Below are positions 6,577 to 6,596 of a DNA stretch of 6,596 bases, piece by piece. Source of the stretch: an uncultured Rubrobacteraceae bacterium (GTDB lineage Bacteria > Actinomycetota > Rubrobacteria > Rubrobacterales > Rubrobacteraceae); assembly GCA_902806015.1 (NCBI GenBank), contig CADCUZ010000126.1, positions 1 to 6,596 on the forward strand, written 5' to 3'. How positions within the stretch are numbered: the stretch's first letter is position 1; every line of letters starts with the position of its first letter. Position numbers and translations under genes: made by a program. Under the pieces are notes generated by a model. That model searched no databases. It was given only the letters and a program-made list of their open reading frames with translations, and was not told the origin of the DNA.

Positions 6577-6596
6577 CCACATCCGGCGCCGCCCCC

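Overview
The window looks like a piece of a high-GC actinobacterial chromosome, most likely Rubrobacter-like. The reasons are the strongly GC-rich third codon positions, frequent TTG and GTG starts, regular use of the ATA isoleucine codon despite the high GC, and a 4Fe-4S type-4 uracil-DNA glycosylase of the kind common in thermophiles and actinobacteria. The genus is an inference from gene content and style. No rRNA gene or other marker settles it.

Layout from left to right. Positions 1-81 (minus strand) hold only the first 27 codons of a lipoprotein gene that runs out of the window. A very good sigma-70-type promoter (152-180) drives it. Diverging from it, 242-1522 (plus) encodes an M20-family zinc deacylase of the ArgE/DapE group. 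A promoter-like site at 1541-1569 precedes a tight pair: an APC-family amino acid permease (1617-3053) and a small ATP-binding-type universal stress protein (3068-3520), 14 bases apart. Just downstream, 3537-3922 is the decayed remnant of a MAPEG-family membrane protein gene. It has a lost start, four apparent single-base deletions and two substitution stops, and was probably once the third gene of that operon.

On the minus strand, 5123-5854 encodes a polar-amino-acid-type ABC transporter ATPase. It is followed 92 bases later by hisC (3972-5030), a histidinol-phosphate/aromatic aminotransferase. No permease or binding-protein gene accompanies the ATPase here. Divergent from the ATPase, 5923-6576 (plus) encodes the type-4 uracil-DNA glycosylase.

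The common theme is amino-acid handling: deacylation of acyl-amino acids or peptides, amino-acid uptake by a secondary carrier and by ABC machinery, and an aminotransferase. A DNA-repair gene sits at the right edge. I found no mobile element, CRISPR array, RNA gene or new defence-like system. The most informative unannotated element is the MAPEG pseudogene.
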